From Thalassobacterium maritimum (GTDB taxonomy: Bacteria; Verrucomicrobiota; Verrucomicrobiia; Opitutales; Coraliomargaritaceae): a stretch of 64,000 bases of DNA. The position numbers were made by a program, and so were the translations under genes. The DNA lies in NCBI RefSeq assembly GCF_031127805.1, contig NZ_JARXHW010000013.1:39896-103895 (forward strand). Reading direction: 5' to 3'. The notes below the pieces were generated by a model. The model was given only the letters and a program-made list of their open reading frames with translations, was not told the origin of the DNA and made no database searches. Positions 9,881 through 17,982 of the stretch are shown piece after piece (position 1 is the first letter of the stretch; each line of letters opens with the position of its first letter).

Positions 9881-11392
9881 CTATTTTTTCCGCCTTTGCT
9901 TTTTCGGCTTCTGGCTGGCGCAATCCTTAGCATCAAGCGAAAGTTCGGGATCATACAGCACTCCATAACGTTCATAATCGTTATATGGAACCGCATCTGA
10001 TTGCCACATGGCCACTCGATCCGCGTATGCCTTCTGCATCTTCTTAAACACTTGCGCATACTCAGGGTTTTTAGCCAAATTCACTTTTTCGGACGGGTCT
10101 TTTTCGAGATCAAAAAACTCCTCAAATGGTTCCATGCCATCGCCCCCCTGCCACCAGTAATTGTATTTGTAGCGAGGCGTGACCACACTCAGGCTAGCCG
10201 ACCCCCATGTGTTCACTAATGTGATTTGTTCATGCCCGCCTTGGTCAGGATTCTCCAGAATCGGCAACAAGCTGTGTCCGTCCATATTATCTGGAATCGG
10301 CAATCCTGCTAGTGATAAAATCGTTGGAGCAAAATCTATATTGCAGGTCAACTGACGCGTGCGTCGCTGTCGGGGCAAGGCGGTACTGCGTGGGTCGTAG
10401 ATCATAAGAGGAACGCGAGAGGATTCCTCCAGTGGTAATACCTTTGAACCATAGCCATGAGAGCCACAAAGAAATCCGTTATCACTGGTATAGATAATAA
10501 CCGTATTGTCGGCCACTCCTTGCCTTTCCAACTCTTCACGAATCATGCCTAAGGCCACATCAATGGCATACACCTGCTGGTGGTAGATTTGCATGACACC
10601 GTCATAGTCACTATCATAATCCCATTCTGAAAAACGCGCCCATTGACGATCTAGTTTACTCTGAGGCGCAAGATGATCCGAAAATTCGCGTCCAAAATTA
10701 TCAGGCTTAGTAAAAGACTTTCCAGCATAGATGGCATCAAAGCGTGGATCTGGAGTCGCTGGCTTATGCGGTGCTTTAAAGCTGATCGACAAGCAGAATG
10801 GTTTCCCCAACTTCACCGACTCTTTGATGACATCCTGTCCAAACGCACCGTAAGAAAGCGTGGAATGTGGGTAATCGGCTGCATACTTTGCCATCGTTTC
10901 GTTCAGTGCTGTCTCATAATGAGTCTGACCTGGCGACCCACCCCAAAAATCAAAATCCTCTGCGCAGAGCCCTTTGCCCTCGACTTCGAACCCGAATTTA
11001 CCCGCAAATGCAGTGAGGTAGCCAGCCCCACGTAACAGGACTGGATAAGACTTTTCCCAGACTTCAGCTTGCATGTTACCGTGGTAAAAGTTGGTGCCCG
11101 TTTTGTATTCATACATTCCGGTAAAAATGGTGGCACGACTCGCCATACAAATGGCAGTGCTAACGTAATGCTTATCGAAGATTAGGCCCTCGGCTCCGAG
11201 TCGATCCATTTGCGGCGTCTGCACATCGCTATTCCCATAGCATCCGACCGAATAGGTACTCTGATCATCCGAGAGTAAGAAGACGATATTGGGCTGTTTA
11301 GATTGAGCACTCAGCAACAAAGAAGTCCCCAGTAGCAAAGCATTTACAGTCAGTGTCTTAAAAATTATATTCATCTCTACCTTGTCATTCAA
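9881..11392 (-). CDS. Secreted S1-family sulfatase (CMASR active site)
   Basis: A 503-residue exported sulfatase, hydrolysing sulfate esters, probably on a polysaccharide. The metal-binding Asp pair lies at about 42-43 (LLSDDQ), the formylglycine-precursor C82 in ICMASRATIFTG (a CxAxR variant of the usual CxPxR), and the second metal-binding pair in IIYTSDNGF. ATG at 11374 (MNIIFKTLTVNALLLG) gives a normal signal peptide; the ATG six codons upstream is less likely. It closely resembles the sulfatase at 49842-51389 (shared YEYKTGTNF, LPLEESSR and MIYDPRS), so the pair arose by duplication. It ends in a lysine/arginine-rich tail. Confidence 0.93.
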   Translation of the reverse strand: MNDKVEMNIIFKTLTVNALLLGTSLLLSAQSKQPNIVFLLSDDQSTYSVGCYGNSDVQTPQMDRLGAEGLIFDKHYVSTAICMASRATIFTGMYEYKTGTNFYHGNMQAEVWEKSYPVLLRGAGYLTAFAGKFGFEVEGKGLCAEDFDFWGGSPGQTHYETALNETMAKYAADYPHSTLSYGAFGQDVIKESVKLGKPFCLSISFKAPHKPATPDPRFDAIYAGKSFTKPDNFGREFSDHLAPQSKLDRQWARFSEWDYDSDYDGVMQIYHQQVYAIDVALGMIREELERQGVADNTVIIYTSDNGFLCGSHGYGSKVLPLEESSRVPLMIYDPRSTALPRQRRTRQLTCNIDFAPTILSLAGLPIPDNMDGHSLLPILENPDQGGHEQITLVNTWGSASLSVVTPRYKYNYWWQGGDGMEPFEEFFDLEKDPSEKVNLAKNPEYAQVFKKMQKAYADRVAMWQSDAVPYNDYERYGVLYDPELSLDAKDCASQKPKKQRRKK

Positions 11393-11572
11393 AATGGCTA
11401 TAATCAGGCAAACTAATGAAACTGATCAATGCACTCAGACAAGTATACAGAACTGCGTATCAAATAAACATTACGCATTCACATAATTCTTACGACCCAG
11501 CAACTGAAGCCTAACTGGCGACTCGAATTATCGTAGTCGCAATTACCGCGGCACTACATCCGGCAATCACAA

Positions 11573-12244
11573 CTACAGCCATTCATCTGACGGAAATATC
11601 CCCATCTGATAGGCTGTCCGGACCGCTGCGGGAGCGTTCCGAACATTCAGTTTCTCGTAGATATGGCGCACATGTGCGTCCACGGTCGAATAGCTGATAA
11701 AGAGCTTATCGCTAATCTCTTTTTTCATATCACCATCAGCTAACAGCTCCAATACTTGCAGCTCGCGTTTTGACAGCAGCTTTTTAACGGCCGATTTCGA
11801 TGACTTCTCCCTCAGGTTTTTCAGTAGATACTTAGCGAGTGAGGGATCGATGCTGGCATCACCATTCACGACATTACGAATAGCTTCCTTAATCTGTTGA
11901 GAAGTGGAAGACTTTAAAAGGTACCCCGAAACGCCTAAAGTAATGGCACGCATGACGTCTGCTTGGGCATCCGACTGGCTGAGCACAATGATCTTCACTC
12001 CGTCGGCCTCATCCTGAATCAAGGGAATCGCATCGAGTCCACTCATACCAGGCAGGCACAAATCGAGTAAAACAATGTCTGGACGGGCTGAGGCACTCCC
12101 TTCCGCAAGGCTCGCGATCGCCTTTTCAGCGGTGCCGAATTGACTCAGCATCTCCATATCCGTCTCTCGACCAATCGCGAGGTTCATCACGTCACGGTAT
12201 TCCGCATTATCTTCGACTAATAATATTTGGATAGGCTTTTTCAT
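11573..12244 (-). CDS. NarL/LuxR-family response regulator (pair with 12256-14175)
   Basis: A 223-residue response regulator with a receiver domain (acidic pair E11-D12, phosphoacceptor D61 in IVLLDLCLPG, GYLLKSS switch-lysine region) and a C-terminal LuxR-type helix-turn-helix (LLSKRELQVLELLADG onward, ending THVR-like AHVRHIYEKL). It follows the kinase gene after 11 bases on the same strand, making a two-component operon. Sequence and order match the 3311-5967 pair closely, pointing to duplication of a whole operon. Confidence 0.9.
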   Translation of the reverse strand: MKKPIQILLVEDNAEYRDVMNLAIGRETDMEMLSQFGTAEKAIASLAEGSASARPDIVLLDLCLPGMSGLDAIPLIQDEADGVKIIVLSQSDAQADVMRAITLGVSGYLLKSSTSQQIKEAIRNVVNGDASIDPSLAKYLLKNLREKSSKSAVKKLLSKRELQVLELLADGDMKKEISDKLFISYSTVDAHVRHIYEKLNVRNAPAAVRTAYQMGIFPSDEWL

Positions 12245-12255
12245 GGGATATATTC

Positions 12256-14175
12256 TTACACTTTGAGTTTTAAATAAATGACTGTTCCTCCGGCATCAGG
12301 ATGTTCGACGGAAGCCCTCGCTCGCATCAAGCGTGCACGCCTCCGTAAAGAACGAGGCAAATCACCAGTAAAACCACAGCCATTATCGGCAACCATTAAA
12401 GTAACCTCCTTCTTATTTCCACTAAAACGAATTTGAACTGATGTCGCCTTCGCATGCCGGACGACATTAACCAAGGACTCTTTAAAAAACAAGTAGAGAT
12501 CAATGCGCTTCCTTCGTTTTAAGTCATTCAATATCTGCTCATTCTCAATCGTTAGCTCATATGGAATGTCTACCAAGAGACGACGCGCCTCTCGCTTGAT
12601 ATCATCAACCAGATCATCACAAATCCCCTTCGCCCCAAGCATATTGGAGCAATAACGCGCGGCCGCTCCGGTGCGCTCGGTCAAACCACGGATTTTCTGA
12701 AGTATGTCGTCCAATGGCTCTGGAGTCGCAATCGACTCCCGGGCAAGGTCACTGAGTATTCCAATAGAATGCAAATTGGCTCCTAATTCGTCATGCAGGT
12801 TCGCAGCGATACGCTCACGTATAATGGCTTCTTTTCGAATGGCTTGCAAACGACTATAAAGGATGACAAAGCCCGATCCGACCAGTGCCAACACCACGAT
12901 CCATCGCATCCAACTCAAAATGACTTTTTGACGCATGTATTTTAGGTTCAGCGCTGCCTCCAAGTGCTTAAGCTCAAGCTCCAAATCATTTCGCAAGGCC
13001 AACTCTTCCATCCATCTTCGTGTCGGAAGTATCGATCCGTATGCGTTTAAACCATCCGTGAGCTGCTCAGGTGAGCGATAGGCTTCAAGCGAAGAGTCCA
13101 CCCAGGTCTTTTTACCCAGGGCGGCATTCTGTCCCGATGAGATTAGCTCGATTTCAGAAAAACCAATTCTCGACAAGCGTTCGGACACCCCGAACGAGAC
13201 ATTTTTTTCAACAGTTACTAAGCGAACAAAACGACAATTCGTCTCAGGCAAATTCCACATCATGATCGGCCCCGTATCGGAGATCCTCTTCACGCGGTAA
13301 TCCAATAATACCATCGCATCCGAAAAATCAGCTTGATTGGCTCCTTCAATTCGCATGTGCCGCGGAATACCTAGATCACCAAAATACGCTTGAGGTACAT
13401 GATTACTCTGATGCACCGCATGTAGTCGGATTTCCGAAATCGGGTAAGACGCCCCCAAATCAATGTAAATATCGGGGCTTTCACCAAATCCGCTCAAATA
13501 CCCTAAACTCTGATGCCCGGACGCTGTATCCATTAAATAGGGAACGCTTCCATCGACCAAGAAGCGACTCGCCCAAGCGCCCGAAGGATCCCGAGGCCTC
13601 TGAAACGAAAATTTAACCGGGCGACGCAAAGCAACATTTTGTAATCCGCTAAAAACCATGATTTCCGCAAGTTGAAATACATATCGTTCGTCATGCACTC
13701 GCTTCGACATACGGGTGACTTCAAGCCTGACCCACGAAGCCTTGGTAGCTTCTATCGGAAGTACTAATGGATAGATCGACTTCAGGGTATCCTCCGCTTC
13801 ATATTCGGCCACGACCACACCTTCTTGGTCTTCAAGCGTCCCAGCCCGTACGCGAAACGCAACGGGGAACGCATTCGCCCGAAAGCCTGCCTCCATATCG
13901 CGCCAAAGCACAGGGACTAACGCGATCTCGTCAATCAATCGCCCTTGGCCCAAATCGATCTCTATCCAAAGAGGTTCGTCATCCTGCAGAAACGGGCGCG
14001 AATGAAAGCCGATCGCCCCCACGCCTCCGCGCAAGCTCGGATACGCGAGTCCGCTAAGCTCTAAATTGATCGCCTCTTTCCGAGCCTCCAAGTCCGAAAT
14101 AGATCGCTCGTCCGCTTGAGCAGGCGCACTCAGACAGCAGTAAACAAAGGTTATGCAGAATAGAACGCGAATCAT
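12256..14175 (-). CDS. Discoidin-headed sensor histidine kinase (HisKA_3 type), second copy
   Basis: A 639-residue sensor kinase with a signal peptide (MIRVLFCITFVYCCLSAPAQA), an extracytoplasmic region of about 400 residues made of two discoidin-like beta segments (WIEIDLGQGRLIDEIALVP; then NAALGKKTWVD with QLTDG), and one transmembrane helix near 420-440. The cytoplasmic kinase core has H461 in IAANLHDELGANLH, N-box KESLVNVVRHAKA and G-box ADNGCGF. It resembles the 3964-5967 kinase along its whole length. It is likely a membrane sensor of an extracellular ligand, possibly a glycan, signalling to the adjacent regulator. Confidence 0.85.
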   Translation of the reverse strand: MIRVLFCITFVYCCLSAPAQADERSISDLEARKEAINLELSGLAYPSLRGGVGAIGFHSRPFLQDDEPLWIEIDLGQGRLIDEIALVPVLWRDMEAGFRANAFPVAFRVRAGTLEDQEGVVVAEYEAEDTLKSIYPLVLPIEATKASWVRLEVTRMSKRVHDERYVFQLAEIMVFSGLQNVALRRPVKFSFQRPRDPSGAWASRFLVDGSVPYLMDTASGHQSLGYLSGFGESPDIYIDLGASYPISEIRLHAVHQSNHVPQAYFGDLGIPRHMRIEGANQADFSDAMVLLDYRVKRISDTGPIMMWNLPETNCRFVRLVTVEKNVSFGVSERLSRIGFSEIELISSGQNAALGKKTWVDSSLEAYRSPEQLTDGLNAYGSILPTRRWMEELALRNDLELELKHLEAALNLKYMRQKVILSWMRWIVVLALVGSGFVILYSRLQAIRKEAIIRERIAANLHDELGANLHSIGILSDLARESIATPEPLDDILQKIRGLTERTGAAARYCSNMLGAKGICDDLVDDIKREARRLLVDIPYELTIENEQILNDLKRRKRIDLYLFFKESLVNVVRHAKATSVQIRFSGNKKEVTLMVADNGCGFTGDLPRSLRRRARLMRARASVEHPDAGGTVIYLKLKV

Positions 14176-14282
14176 GAAATATAAAACTAAACAGCAATTT
14201 CGAATAGAGCAAACAAGTATCCCTAGTCCGACGAAAAGAACCTAGTGATCATCCACGCTCCAAGAGAAAATCCGGCTTTTTT

Positions 14283-14325
14283 ATGCGTACACGTAATAGA
14301 CTGAGTTGGCGCAAATTGTTATAGT
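14283..14325 (+). promoter_or_regulatory. Promoter with upstream box, PEP-CTERM gene 1
   Basis: A -35-like TAGACT (14297-14302) and -10 TATAGT (14320-14325) are separated by 17 bases. Directly upstream and overlapping the -35 is ATGCGTACACGTAATAGAC (14283-14301), identical over 19 bases to the site at 15318-15336 before the next PEP-CTERM gene. The shared box suggests a common activator. The start codon is about 80 bases downstream of the -10. Confidence 0.6.
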
Positions 14326-14406
14326 ATAAATGGATCAGTTTAGCGCGATTATAGCGAAACAACAGCTGCTCAATTCTTGTTAACCAACCCAATAGAAAAT
14401 ACGATT

Positions 14407-15219
14407 ATGAAAAAATATACAACGCCCCTAGTGACTTCACTGCTTATGGTGGGTGCTGCACAAGCAGACACCACCTTGAGCTTTACAAACCTATCAACAG
14501 CATTTGACTCAACGAACAGCCTTACAGTCGGCGGCTTCACAACTGCCGATGCTGAATTGTCTGTCACCGGGGTTGCCGACGGTAACAATTTCAAATATAC
14601 CGTCACTTATACTGGATCTAGTTTCGACGGTGATCTGATTAACGACACGCTAAGCTTTGATGTCTTGGTTCAGGGGTGGACCGGCAGTTCCGCCAGCACA
14701 AGCTTTACCGATACAGATGAAGATGTGAATGCGAATAGTGGCGTTGTCACTACCATCGGCAACACGGATGCGGCAGTCGACATTACGGATGAGCGTTGGA
14801 CGGCGGTTGATGGCTTGTTTGATGCGGGCGAAACGTTGGAGTTCACTCTACAAAATTTCACTTTAACCACGAATCTGGCTTACGACGGTTCCCCCTCAGG
14901 TAGCTTTACAGGCACAAGTTATCAAGAAACTGGTAGAGGTTATGGCCACTTAGTTGTGATTGGCGATGTGGGCAGCGACTTATTTGAAACGAGATTCAAT
15001 GCAACGGATTACAGTATTGCTGCTGGCAGTTTAGATGAAGGAGAGCAAATGTATCTCACTGCCGCGGATCCGGTTCTGGACGGTTTGACTTATTCAAACG
15101 TTCAGCGTTTTGGAGTTAACGGCGTCGACTTCACAATTACCATCCCCGAACCCAGCAGCTACGTACTGCTCGCTGGCCTCCTCGGCTTGAGCTATGCAAT
15201 GGTTCGCCGTCGTAAGTAA
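14407..15219 (+). CDS. PEP-CTERM sorting-domain protein
   Basis: A 270-residue exported surface or matrix protein of unknown function. A signal peptide (MKKYTTPLVTSLLMVGAAQA) precedes a beta-rich, Thr/Ser/Asp-rich body, and the C-terminus has the exosortase signal IPEPSSYVLLAGLLGL followed by YAMVRRRK. ATG at 14407 is chosen because the signal peptide begins there; a TTG ten codons upstream is in frame but adds no signal sequence. A strong terminator follows at once (15240-15274). It shares promoter box and C-terminal tail with the next gene, though the bodies differ, so the two are probably co-regulated. No exosortase gene is visible in the window. Confidence 0.85.
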   Translation: MKKYTTPLVTSLLMVGAAQADTTLSFTNLSTAFDSTNSLTVGGFTTADAELSVTGVADGNNFKYTVTYTGSSFDGDLINDTLSFDVLVQGWTGSSASTSFTDTDEDVNANSGVVTTIGNTDAAVDITDERWTAVDGLFDAGETLEFTLQNFTLTTNLAYDGSPSGSFTGTSYQETGRGYGHLVVIGDVGSDLFETRFNATDYSIAAGSLDEGEQMYLTAADPVLDGLTYSNVQRFGVNGVDFTITIPEPSSYVLLAGLLGLSYAMVRRRK

Positions 15220-15236
15220 TTATCCATTACACTAGT

Positions 15237-15274
15237 TAAGGCCACCTGCACTAATTGTAGGTGGCCTTTTTTTT
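15237..15274 (+). terminator. Rho-independent terminator after PEP-CTERM gene 1
   Basis: GGCCACCTGCA pairs with TGTAGGTGGCC (11 bp, one G-U pair) around the loop CTAAT, followed by eight T residues. This is a textbook intrinsic terminator just after the stop at 15219. Confidence 0.92.
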
Positions 15275-15317
15275 GACCCTCCTTGGAGTCGAAGCGAAAC
15301 GGGCACCCAATAAAACC

Positions 15318-15360
15318 ATGCGTACACGTAATAGACAGAATTGGATAATATCGTTAGAAT
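15318..15360 (+). promoter_or_regulatory. Promoter with upstream box, PEP-CTERM gene 2
   Basis: The same 19-base box ATGCGTACACGTAATAGAC (15318-15336) overlaps a -35 of TAGACA (15332-15337), 17 bases from a -10 of TAGAAT (15355-15360). The geometry is identical to that at 14283-14325. Confidence 0.6.
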
Positions 15361-15465
15361 AACGCTACTTAATAAATAGTAGGTGGTTTTGTCCTACAAT
15401 CATTTCAAATTCACCTCACAAACCAGAACCCAACACAATACACACTTCAAATTAATACTAATAAA

Positions 15466-16254
15466 ATGAAGACAACACTGACCACCCTCACCGCATCCCT
15501 GCTACTGGCAACCGCCGGACATGCAGCCACAATCATTTACTCCGACACCTTCGACAACGACGGCCTCGCCACGAACTCAGGCACCGGTGGTGGACTGGTA
15601 AACAATTCAATCGGTGGCACTAAATCCTGGGCCGATGATGGGGGCCTGCAATACGTCACTGGCGTCGGCACGAATTACAAGGAGAGAGCATTAATCTATT
15701 CTTCGAATAGTTTCCAGTCAACGGAAGGTTTTGAGCTGACCGTTAATTATAGCCAGTCAAGTTATGGAGGAGCCAGTGAGATGGCGTTTGGACTCTTGAG
15801 TGATGATACTAATTTCTCTAGCTATAATAAATACAATCCCTTCCTAGATGATAACGGTGGCAGTGCGCAAACTCCCAACGATAGCAACACATATGGCTTT
15901 GGCGTGACTAACTCGACTGGAAACCTCACACTCACAGACGGCACAAACCAATCGAACTTGTCGACTGGAAGCGCATTGACCTTGGGCACACACACAGTCG
16001 TCATAAGCCTTGAAAATGATGGCTCCGGCGGAGCCGATTGGTCATGGACCTTCGATGGATCGATCCGAGACTCCGGTAATATAGCCACATTTGACTTCAG
16101 CAAAGATTTCTATTTTGTAGCATACGGGCAAGATGACCAAGGTACTAAAGCTATCAATTCGGTGTCGCTCTCTGCCGTTCCAGAGCCCAGCAGTTACGCA
16201 ATGCTAGCCGGCCTCCTCGGCTTGAGCTATGCAATGGTTCGCCGCCGCAAGTAA
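15466..16254 (+). CDS. PEP-CTERM sorting-domain protein, LamG/concanavalin-like body
   Basis: A 262-residue secreted protein. The signal peptide MKTTLTTLTASLLLATAGHA is followed by a body beginning IIYSDTFDNDGLATNSG, a pattern common in Verrucomicrobia PEP-CTERM proteins with a concanavalin/lectin-like fold (FELTVNYSQSSYGGASEMAF, then ISLENDGSGGADWSWTFDGS). The C-terminal sorting signal is VPEPSSYAMLAGLLGL then SYAMVRRRK. A lectin-like fold would fit binding of surface polysaccharide, but this is inference. It is a single-gene transcript with its own promoter (15318-15360) and terminator (16280-16314). Confidence 0.85.
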   Translation: MKTTLTTLTASLLLATAGHAATIIYSDTFDNDGLATNSGTGGGLVNNSIGGTKSWADDGGLQYVTGVGTNYKERALIYSSNSFQSTEGFELTVNYSQSSYGGASEMAFGLLSDDTNFSSYNKYNPFLDDNGGSAQTPNDSNTYGFGVTNSTGNLTLTDGTNQSNLSTGSALTLGTHTVVISLENDGSGGADWSWTFDGSIRDSGNIATFDFSKDFYFVAYGQDDQGTKAINSVSLSAVPEPSSYAMLAGLLGLSYAMVRRRK

Positions 16255-16279
16255 TTTTTTCAACAGGGTTATATAGGGT

Positions 16280-16314
16280 AAGGTCGCCTGCACTGGTTGC
16301 AGGCGACCTTTTTT
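16280..16314 (+). terminator. Rho-independent terminator after PEP-CTERM gene 2
   Basis: The 13-bp perfect stem AAGGTCGCCTGCA / TGCAGGCGACCTT (16280-16292, 16298-16310) is followed by TTTT. Its loop-side sequence resembles the terminator at 15237, consistent with duplication of gene plus terminator. Confidence 0.92.
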
Positions 16315-16509
16315 GGGGAGAGAGTCATCATTTTATTGGGAAGCGATACTTGAACCGCTTAACGATCAAAAACAGCAAAGTGTACTGGGAGCATCCTGCT
16401 CCCGTGCATAGTGCCCTTGGAGCTAGAAGCTCCGGCTACCTGCTGCACCCAATAGACTCCTCAACAGCATAGAGACTTTAGTCGTTTTATATCAGATACG
16501 ATCCAATCC

Positions 16510-17901
16510 TTATTTCTTCAGCTTCGCTGTGGCTTTGGCTCGCGCACTGGATAAGGCCTTGCTGGACGGTCCAGTCGGCAAGCTAGCCTTCCAGTTATCT
16601 AGTTTCTCGCTCAAAGCTTGGACGACCTCTGGAAACGTAGCCGATACGTCCTGCGTTTCTGCCCAGTCTGCTTCCAAATTATAGAGCTCACGTCTCCCCT
16701 GCTCCTGATTGACAAGCAGCTTCCATTTACCATCACGCACGGCCAGTGAAGGCCATGTATAGGCCTGATTATCTCCGCCTCTCCATTCCCAGAAAATTGG
16801 TTTCGTTCTGCTAAAGCCTTCGCCCTTAAATGCAGACAGCACATTTTCCCCGTCTGGCTGATAGTCTTCCGGCAGCGGCACACCTGCGGCAGCCAAGAAA
16901 GTCGGGAGCAGATCCACCGCGGTAAGCACCGAAGTCTCGTCGACGACTCCTGCGGGAGTCACACTAGGCCAGCGTACGATAAAAGGCACACGAATACCAC
17001 CGGAAAACAACGAACGTTTCTTGCCTTTTAAACCACCCGTTTCACCGACTGAATAGTATTTACCCAAACCATCTGATTCTTTGTGATTTTTATCATCGGT
17101 TGTTATTTCTGGGCCATTATCGGTCGAAAAAACTAGCAGTGTGTTGTCATCGATATCCAATTCTCGAAGCAGTTTCATAATCCGGCCAACCGCTTCATCC
17201 CCTTCAGCGATCACCGAGGCATAAACCTGCTGGCGTTCGTTCAATGCATTGAATTGCTCTAAGTAATGCGGCTGCGGGTAATGCGCCGTATGCACTTCAT
17301 GCAGCCACAGATTCACAAAGAACGGCTGCTGATGAAACTCACGAATAAAGCTTTCCGCGTGATCCACGGACGCGAGGCCCCCCTTCTTAATCTCATTCAC
17401 CTTCGAACCATTGAAAGTTGCAAAACGATCATAGCCATAAAGGTCTTCCGTCGGAGAGTCGCCCGAGCTACCGAGGTGCCATTTGCCGAAGTGCCCCGTC
17501 ATGTAGCCAGCCTCTTGCAACATACGCGGCAAGCTGGGCGCCTCGACATCCAGCCAATCCGGCATGCCTCGTTTAATATGCGCTTTAACTCCCTGGAAAT
17601 GCTGATGAATCGAATGTCGAGCGGGAAACTGCCCCGTCATCACAGCGACCCGACTCGGGGAGCACACGGGGCTGTTCACGGTAAAATTGGCAAAATCCAT
17701 TCCCTCCTTTGCCATACGATCCAAATTCGGCGTTTCACAATAGCTGCTGCCGTGAATACCCACATCGCCGTAACCCCAATCATCGGCAAAGATGAAAATT
17801 ATGTTGGGACGACTCTCAATGGCTTCAGCTTGGCATTGAATGCCTAAGAGGAAGCAAGCCACCAGGGCCAATGCAAATTTGGGTGAGTTCAGTAATGTCA
17901 T
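16510..17901 (-). CDS. Secreted S1-family sulfatase (CSPSR active site)
   Basis: A 463-residue arylsulfatase-like enzyme. The signal sequence (LALVACFLLGIQCQA) is followed by the metal-binding FIFADDWGYGD (Asp pair near 40-41), formylglycine-precursor C80 in PVCSPSRVAVMTG, GKWHLG, and STDNGPE with the second metal-binding Asp-Asn. GGIRVPFIVRWPS and a C-terminal ELYNLEAD block complete the fold. It lies 81 bases downstream of the beta-helix/PDZ gene on the same strand and is probably co-transcribed with it. Substrate regiospecificity cannot be inferred here. Confidence 0.93.
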   Translation of the reverse strand: MTLLNSPKFALALVACFLLGIQCQAEAIESRPNIIFIFADDWGYGDVGIHGSSYCETPNLDRMAKEGMDFANFTVNSPVCSPSRVAVMTGQFPARHSIHQHFQGVKAHIKRGMPDWLDVEAPSLPRMLQEAGYMTGHFGKWHLGSSGDSPTEDLYGYDRFATFNGSKVNEIKKGGLASVDHAESFIREFHQQPFFVNLWLHEVHTAHYPQPHYLEQFNALNERQQVYASVIAEGDEAVGRIMKLLRELDIDDNTLLVFSTDNGPEITTDDKNHKESDGLGKYYSVGETGGLKGKKRSLFSGGIRVPFIVRWPSVTPAGVVDETSVLTAVDLLPTFLAAAGVPLPEDYQPDGENVLSAFKGEGFSRTKPIFWEWRGGDNQAYTWPSLAVRDGKWKLLVNQEQGRRELYNLEADWAETQDVSATFPEVVQALSEKLDNWKASLPTGPSSKALSSARAKATAKLKK

Positions 17902-17982
17902 AGCAAGCTATAATAACATTAAAAGAGGCCGAGAGCCGACAATATGGCTAGAAGTGCTTGCTTCATCGTATTTTCAAACAGA

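Noticed and set aside
9781..9900. Minus-strand tail ANDYQIPKPGLLSYRRLREK... below the first sulfatase
   Set aside because: Looks protein-like for about 30 residues, but I cannot tie it to a family or to an upstream part; overlaps the sulfatase end in another frame.
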